Below are positions 4,568 to 7,762 of a stretch of DNA of 7,762 bases, in pieces. The DNA comes from Phycisphaerae bacterium. GTDB lineage: Bacteria; Planctomycetota; Phycisphaerae; Sedimentisphaerales; SG8-4. Below the pieces are notes generated by a model. That model saw only the letters and a program-made list of their open reading frames with translations, had not been told where the DNA came from and searched no databases. Within the stretch, counting starts at the first letter, position 1. Every line of letters starts with the position of its first letter. The stretch lies in contig JAUWLI010000130.1 of the NCBI GenBank assembly GCA_030613765.1, positions 1 through 7,762 of the forward strand, in the 5' to 3' direction. A program made the position numbers and the translations under genes.

Positions 4568-6784
4568 CTATTCTACGGCCTTGCCGTAAACTTCCACTTC
4601 GATATAGTGGTTTGCATCGCTGCCGTTACTGCCGTTGCTATGCAGACTCAAATAGCGGGCTTGGGTACCCTTGGCATCGATAAGTTTGCCTTCAGATGTT
4701 TCGACATAGTGCATATTTTTCCCCACCCCCTGACCCAGGGAGTTGTCAATGTCATTGTTGAACAGCGTTCTGACATTCGTAATAAAATCACGGTCATCGG
4801 CAGTCTGTACCACTACATCAAAATAAATCCACGCCTCTTTATGGTAATGCCAGACAACAATGGCATATATCTCATGCACTCCCTCAAGGTCGATAGTGAT
4901 GCTTTGTGGAGAAGGCCCCAACTCAACAAAGCTGCCGTCGGCGCCTTCCTTGTCTCCGTCGGTTATCAATTCGATCTCGCCGATAATCGGCTCTTCATCC
5001 GTACAGGTTACCGGTTTTTCGAAAGCTACATTTTTCGTTCCCACCGGTGCATAAAAAGGCGGACGGGGCTTGCCTAAAGGCTTCTTAAGATAGGGAACCT
5101 TATTATCCAGCGGCGTCCCGACAAACATAGGTTTAGGAAGTTTAATTTGCAGGGGAGCCATCTCAGATTTTGGGATATTCGGATCTGCCTTTTTAACTTC
5201 GCCCTTATCACTTCTTCTCTCTTTCTTCTCGTACGGTGCTGATATCGGCTCCTCTTTTTCGTCCTTACCGTAAACTTCCACCTCGATATAGTGGTTAAGG
5301 TCATTTTGGGTGCTACCCTGGCTGTACAGGCGCACATAGCGACCACGGGTTCCTTTGGCATCGATAAGTTTGCCTTCGGACGTTTCGACATAGTGCATAT
5401 TTTTCCCGACACCAAATTTCAAAGAGTTGTCAATATCATTGTTAAATACGGTCTTTGGTTTGACGAAATTAGGCTCGCTTGAAATCTGCACAACTACATC
5501 GAAATAAACACTAGCCTGCTTATGGAAATGCCATACCACAATCGCGTATATGTTGTGCTCGGACCCAAGGTCGATAGTGACATGCTGCTTAAACGGCCCT
5601 AACTCTACATAGCTGCCGTCAGACCCCTCTTTATCACCGTCAGTTATCATTTCTATCTCGCCGATAATCGGCTCTTCATCCGTGCTGGTTACTCGTTTCC
5701 CGAAAGCTACATTTTTCGTTCCCACTGGCGCAAAAAAGGGCGGCCGGGGCTTGCCTAAGGGCTTCTCAAGGCGGGCTACCTTGATATCCTGCGGCGTACC
5801 CACGAACATCGGCCTCGGCAGCTTGATTGCCAGAGGCGCCATTTCCGGGCCTGCTGTGGGTTTCGGCGTAGAGATCAACTTGGGCTCATCAATGTCCTTC
5901 GCGACGGAAACAACCGTTTTATCAATTACTTTAGCTGTTTGAAGCACACCAAGTGCGTAAATGTCTCCAGGTCCCATTTGTGGATACTCATAGACGCTGT
6001 GGGACATACGTATATTCTTATCCTCGACACGCAGAGATTCGTATTCACAAAAAATCGGCAGGTGCGTTTTAAGGTCAGCTACGATTTTTCCTCGTACCTT
6101 ACGATGTTTCGATGGCGTACCATATTTACCACTTTCCCTATGAGTAAGGGTATATTCAAGAATTTCAACCTTTCTATCATTATATTCCCCAGAGCGCTTA
6201 CTAACTTTTGCTTGAGGAAATTGAAGTATCAATTCAGCCTCTTTTTGCAAAAACTGCTCTGGTGATTCAACTAAAAATCTATCAACCGACAAAGGTTTAA
6301 TAGTAATTGTATTTGATTTGGGATCGTAATGATGCAGTTTACCTTTGCCGTAATCACGATACCATATACCATCTGGTGTTTTGACAATTTTGATCTGTGA
6401 TTTGAAAGAATACCAAAACTCTTGTTGCCGTTGCCATTCTTTTTCATCCGATTGGATTTTTTCAACCGCGTGCATCCATGGTGTTTTTTTTATGGCTTCA
6501 GTCATTTGTGCAAAGGCGACAGTTGCCCCGTCAATTGAACCGGTGAAATGCTGGATAGATATAAGCACAGCGATAATTATCACCGCCGCTGCGGCCAGTT
6601 TGCCTATCGGGCTCTTCATAATCGTTCTCCATAAAGGCCTTGATTCTGTTTCAGGTTGTTCCCTGCTTTTGTCAAATACAGAAAGCATTTGCCCTCGCAA
6701 ACTTTCGCGATGCCCGGGATTTGGCTTATCATCAATATTAAGCCGATTAACGATTGTTTTGAAATCATCTTCATTCTTAAACAT
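4568..6784 (-). CDS. Single-pass membrane sigma-partner protein with two tandem discoidin-like domains
   Basis: A 738-residue protein, probably the partner of the ECF sigma factor just upstream. ATG 6784 is chosen because GGAG in the end of the sigma gene precedes it and it follows the sigma stop by 1 nt; an in-frame ATG at 6856 would overlap sigma region 4. Residues 1-55 are cytoplasmic and lack any Cys, so there is no zinc finger; they contain I-D-D-K-P-N-P-G-H-R-E-S-L-R. A membrane span lies at about 62-77. Residues about 95-270 resemble a LolA/RseB-like region (W-Y-R-D-Y-G-K-G-K-L-H-H-Y). Then come two homologous units, 314-507 and 541-735, each with a Pro-rich lead and a discoidin/F5-8-C-like jelly roll, separated by a charged 33-residue linker. 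Discoidin domains commonly bind carbohydrate or surface ligands. Role as anti-sigma sensor is inferred from gene order and topology. Confidence 0.88.
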   Translation of the reverse strand: MFKNEDDFKTIVNRLNIDDKPNPGHRESLRGQMLSVFDKSREQPETESRPLWRTIMKSPIGKLAAAAVIIIAVLISIQHFTGSIDGATVAFAQMTEAIKKTPWMHAVEKIQSDEKEWQRQQEFWYSFKSQIKIVKTPDGIWYRDYGKGKLHHYDPKSNTITIKPLSVDRFLVESPEQFLQKEAELILQFPQAKVSKRSGEYNDRKVEILEYTLTHRESGKYGTPSKHRKVRGKIVADLKTHLPIFCEYESLRVEDKNIRMSHSVYEYPQMGPGDIYALGVLQTAKVIDKTVVSVAKDIDEPKLISTPKPTAGPEMAPLAIKLPRPMFVGTPQDIKVARLEKPLGKPRPPFFAPVGTKNVAFGKRVTSTDEEPIIGEIEMITDGDKEGSDGSYVELGPFKQHVTIDLGSEHNIYAIVVWHFHKQASVYFDVVVQISSEPNFVKPKTVFNNDIDNSLKFGVGKNMHYVETSEGKLIDAKGTRGRYVRLYSQGSTQNDLNHYIEVEVYGKDEKEEPISAPYEKKERRSDKGEVKKADPNIPKSEMAPLQIKLPKPMFVGTPLDNKVPYLKKPLGKPRPPFYAPVGTKNVAFEKPVTCTDEEPIIGEIELITDGDKEGADGSFVELGPSPQSITIDLEGVHEIYAIVVWHYHKEAWIYFDVVVQTADDRDFITNVRTLFNNDIDNSLGQGVGKNMHYVETSEGKLIDAKGTQARYLSLHSNGSNGSDANHYIEVEVYGKAVE
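4580..5164 (-). repeat. Discoidin-like unit 2 (C-terminal copy)
   Basis: Encodes residues 541-735 of the membrane protein: E-M-A-P-L-Q-I-K-L-P lead, K-P-R-P-P-F-Y-A-P, N-V-A-F-E-K-P-V-T, an acidic I-T-D-G-D-K-E-G-A-D-G-S loop, W-H-Y-H-K, and H-Y-I-E-V-E-V-Y-G at the end. It is homologous along its length to 5264-5845, with a 51-nt stretch (4673-4723 against 5357-5407) differing at only 2 positions. Confidence 0.85.
5264..5845 (-). repeat. Discoidin-like unit 1 (N-terminal copy)
   Basis: Encodes residues 314-507 of the membrane protein with the same succession of motifs as the unit at 4580-5164. The 28 bases around the E-P-I-I-G-E-I-E coding segment are also identical in both units. Differences cluster in loops, for example S-L-K-F-G-V-G against S-L-G-Q-G-V-G. 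Confidence 0.85.
6617..6630 (-). promoter_or_regulatory. Internal Shine-Dalgarno plus Met codon before the membrane span (possible second start)
   Basis: GGAGA (6630-6626) stands 6 nt before ATG 6619-6617 (Met56), which opens M-K-S-P-I-G-K and the membrane span. Initiation here would give a 683-residue form without the cytoplasmic part. It matches the arrangement at 3544-3559, including an AAGGCCTT just upstream in both genes but in different reading frames. Confidence 0.4.
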
Positions 6785-6785
6785 T

Positions 6786-7355
6786 TTATGCTTCTCCTTC
6801 GAAAGCGTCCTGTAAATGTTTTCGTAACTTGCCAAGTATCCTGTGCAACGTAACACGCACAGTTGCTTCCTTGGCGCCTAAAATTTCTGCTATCTGCTCA
6901 AACTTCATGTTCTCGAAAAAACGCAATGTAATGATGGTTTGGTGCTCTGGCTTAAGTTTCATAATAGCCGCGTAAAGCCTCGGCCAATCCAGCTCGTTAG
7001 AGTAGTCATTGCCTGTGGCTGCGGTGGCCCTCATCGACATCACAGCTTTTACGAGAAGCCTTTGACGTCGCGATGATTTTCTTATATATGCGTTTGCTTG
7101 GTTGGCTGCTATGGCGTACAGCCAGTTTCGAAAATCTCGTTCCGTTCGGCCCTCGAAGCTGCGAATCCCGCCGGCCACCTTCAGAAAAACCGTAGACGTT
7201 ACGTCTTCAGCCGTTTCCTTACTGAACAACCGGTGAACGCAGAATCGAAAAATCCGCTCATAATACAGCTCATAAAGCTGCGACAGGGCTTCAGCTTCCA
7301 CACGGGCACGCTGCACAAGACCATCAATGTCCGTTCGCTCAACGCTTTTTGCCAT
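6786..7355 (-). CDS. ECF-type RNA polymerase sigma factor (cassette A)
   Basis: A 189-residue ECF sigma factor with region 2 at about 24-96 (L-Y-E-L-Y-Y-E-R-I-F-R-F-C, E-T-A-E-D-V-T-S-T-V-F, D-F-R-N-W-L-Y-A-I-A) and region 4 at about 127-182 (L-K-P-E-H-Q-T-I-I-T-L-R-F-F, with the helix-turn-helix F-E-Q-I-A-E-I-L-G-A-K-E-A-T-V-R-V). The start is uncertain. ATG 7355 gives a normal-length protein beginning M-A-K-S-V-E-R-T-D but has only a weak SD. In-frame ATGs lie at 7367 and 7370, and a GTG at 7415 is preceded by GGGGG 9 nt upstream, giving 209 residues. I prefer 7355 because the extra leader does not look like sigma sequence. The stop lies 1 nt before the discoidin-bearing membrane protein, so the two are co-translated partners. 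It is not a close copy of the cassette B sigma factor. Confidence 0.92.
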   Translation of the reverse strand: MAKSVERTDIDGLVQRARVEAEALSQLYELYYERIFRFCVHRLFSKETAEDVTSTVFLKVAGGIRSFEGRTERDFRNWLYAIAANQANAYIRKSSRRQRLLVKAVMSMRATAATGNDYSNELDWPRLYAAIMKLKPEHQTIITLRFFENMKFEQIAEILGAKEATVRVTLHRILGKLRKHLQDAFEGEA

Positions 7356-7484
7356 AGCACCAACCATCATCAAAGATATAATTGCGCGACAAGCCCTTAT
7401 GTTACACAAATTCACAAAAAAAATCCCCCAAATTGACTTTTAAGCTCAGGATAGAGGGCAATTCTCATGATTTCCAATATATTC

Positions 7485-7513
7485 TTGACAACACCCACCC
7501 TTATAAATAAAGT
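7485..7513 (+). promoter_or_regulatory. Candidate sigma-70-type promoter of the GAPDH gene
   Basis: TTGACA (7485-7490) and TAAAGT (7508-7513, 4 of 6 matches) are separated by 17 nt. Transcription would start near 7520, giving a leader of about 84 nt. Orientation and position fit the GAPDH gene at 7604. Confidence 0.55.
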
Positions 7514-7528
7514 AGCTCTCTCGTTCGC

Positions 7529-7551
7529 CCCGTACCGGAGCCGGTAGCGGG
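7529..7551 (+). other. Stem-loop in the GAPDH mRNA leader
   Basis: CCCGTACCG, loop GAGC, CGGTA, one bulged G, then CGGG: a 9-bp stem with a tetraloop, just after the predicted transcription start. No U tract follows, so it is not a simple terminator. It may stabilise the mRNA 5' end or be a control element; the inner TACCGG-AG-CCGGTA is also a DNA palindrome. Confidence 0.45.
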
Positions 7552-7589
7552 ATTAAAATAGCAAAAACCGAATTTAAAGTATTGAAAAG

Positions 7590-7595
7590 AAGGAG
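7590..7595 (+). promoter_or_regulatory. Strong ribosome binding site of the GAPDH gene
   Basis: AAGGAG lies 8 nt before ATG 7604, an optimal arrangement consistent with high expression of a glycolytic enzyme. Confidence 0.8.
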
Positions 7596-7603
7596 ATTGA
7601 TAG

Positions 7604-7762
<159 letters not shown>

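Noticed and set aside
4559..5077. 172-residue open frame on the + strand
   Set aside because: It is antisense to the discoidin repeat, has no SD and resembles no protein; a similar shadow occurs opposite the other repeat copy.
4673..5407. CRISPR-like or mobile-element repeats suggested by near-identical 51-nt stretches
   Set aside because: There are only two copies, in frame and inside homologous protein domains; they are explained by domain duplication.
6785..6856. Longer start of the discoidin-bearing protein at ATG 6856
   Set aside because: It would overlap the sigma factor's region 4 by 71 nt; the ATG at 6784 has a good SD and follows the sigma stop by 1 nt.
7463..7491. Minus-strand promoter for the cassette A sigma gene using TTGTCA at 7491-7486
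   Set aside because: No acceptable -10 hexamer occurs at 16-19 nt spacing; the promoter of this unit remains unidentified.

Overview
The window looks like a piece of a planctomycete chromosome, probably of the Phycisphaerae/Sedimentisphaerales type. This is inferred from protein style: ECF sigma factors paired with large single-pass membrane proteins, a discoidin-like domain of the kind frequent in Planctomycetota, and sulfatase plus glycosidase genes. No rRNA or other phylogenetic marker is present, so the assignment is an inference.

Positions 1-2118 (+ strand) hold the 3' end of an SGSH-like sulfatase gene and, 2 nt downstream, a complete exported five-bladed beta-propeller glycosidase-like protein. 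Together they look like the end of an operon for degrading a sulfated glycan. The operon converges on the next gene and shares its terminator.

Positions 2209-7355 (- strand) hold two consecutive two-gene cassettes, read right to left. Each has an ECF sigma factor followed immediately by a membrane-anchored partner. Cassette A (7355-4568) is an ECF sigma factor and, after 1 nt, a 738-residue membrane protein with a LolA/RseB-like middle and two tandem discoidin-like domains. Cassette B (4373-2209) is a second ECF sigma factor overlapping by 4 nt (ATGA) a zinc-finger (zf-HC2) anti-sigma membrane protein. The two membrane proteins are otherwise different, but share a pre-membrane box (R-x-I-M-K-S-x-I-x-K-x-A-A-A-A-V-I-I). 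In both genes the Met codon of this box is preceded by a well-spaced Shine-Dalgarno sequence, suggesting a possible second translation start that would make a sensor without its cytoplasmic sigma-binding part. Both cassettes end in near-identical copies of one terminator hairpin element.

Positions 7356-7603 are a divergent intergenic region with a good sigma-70-type promoter and a hairpin leader for a type I glyceraldehyde-3-phosphate dehydrogenase gene, whose first 53 codons (7604-7762, + strand) close the window.

The likely logic is that the membrane partners hold their cognate sigma factors and release them on an extracytoplasmic signal, perhaps a carbohydrate or cell-surface ligand for the discoidin-bearing one. 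The link to the neighbouring sulfatase/glycosidase operon rests only on proximity.
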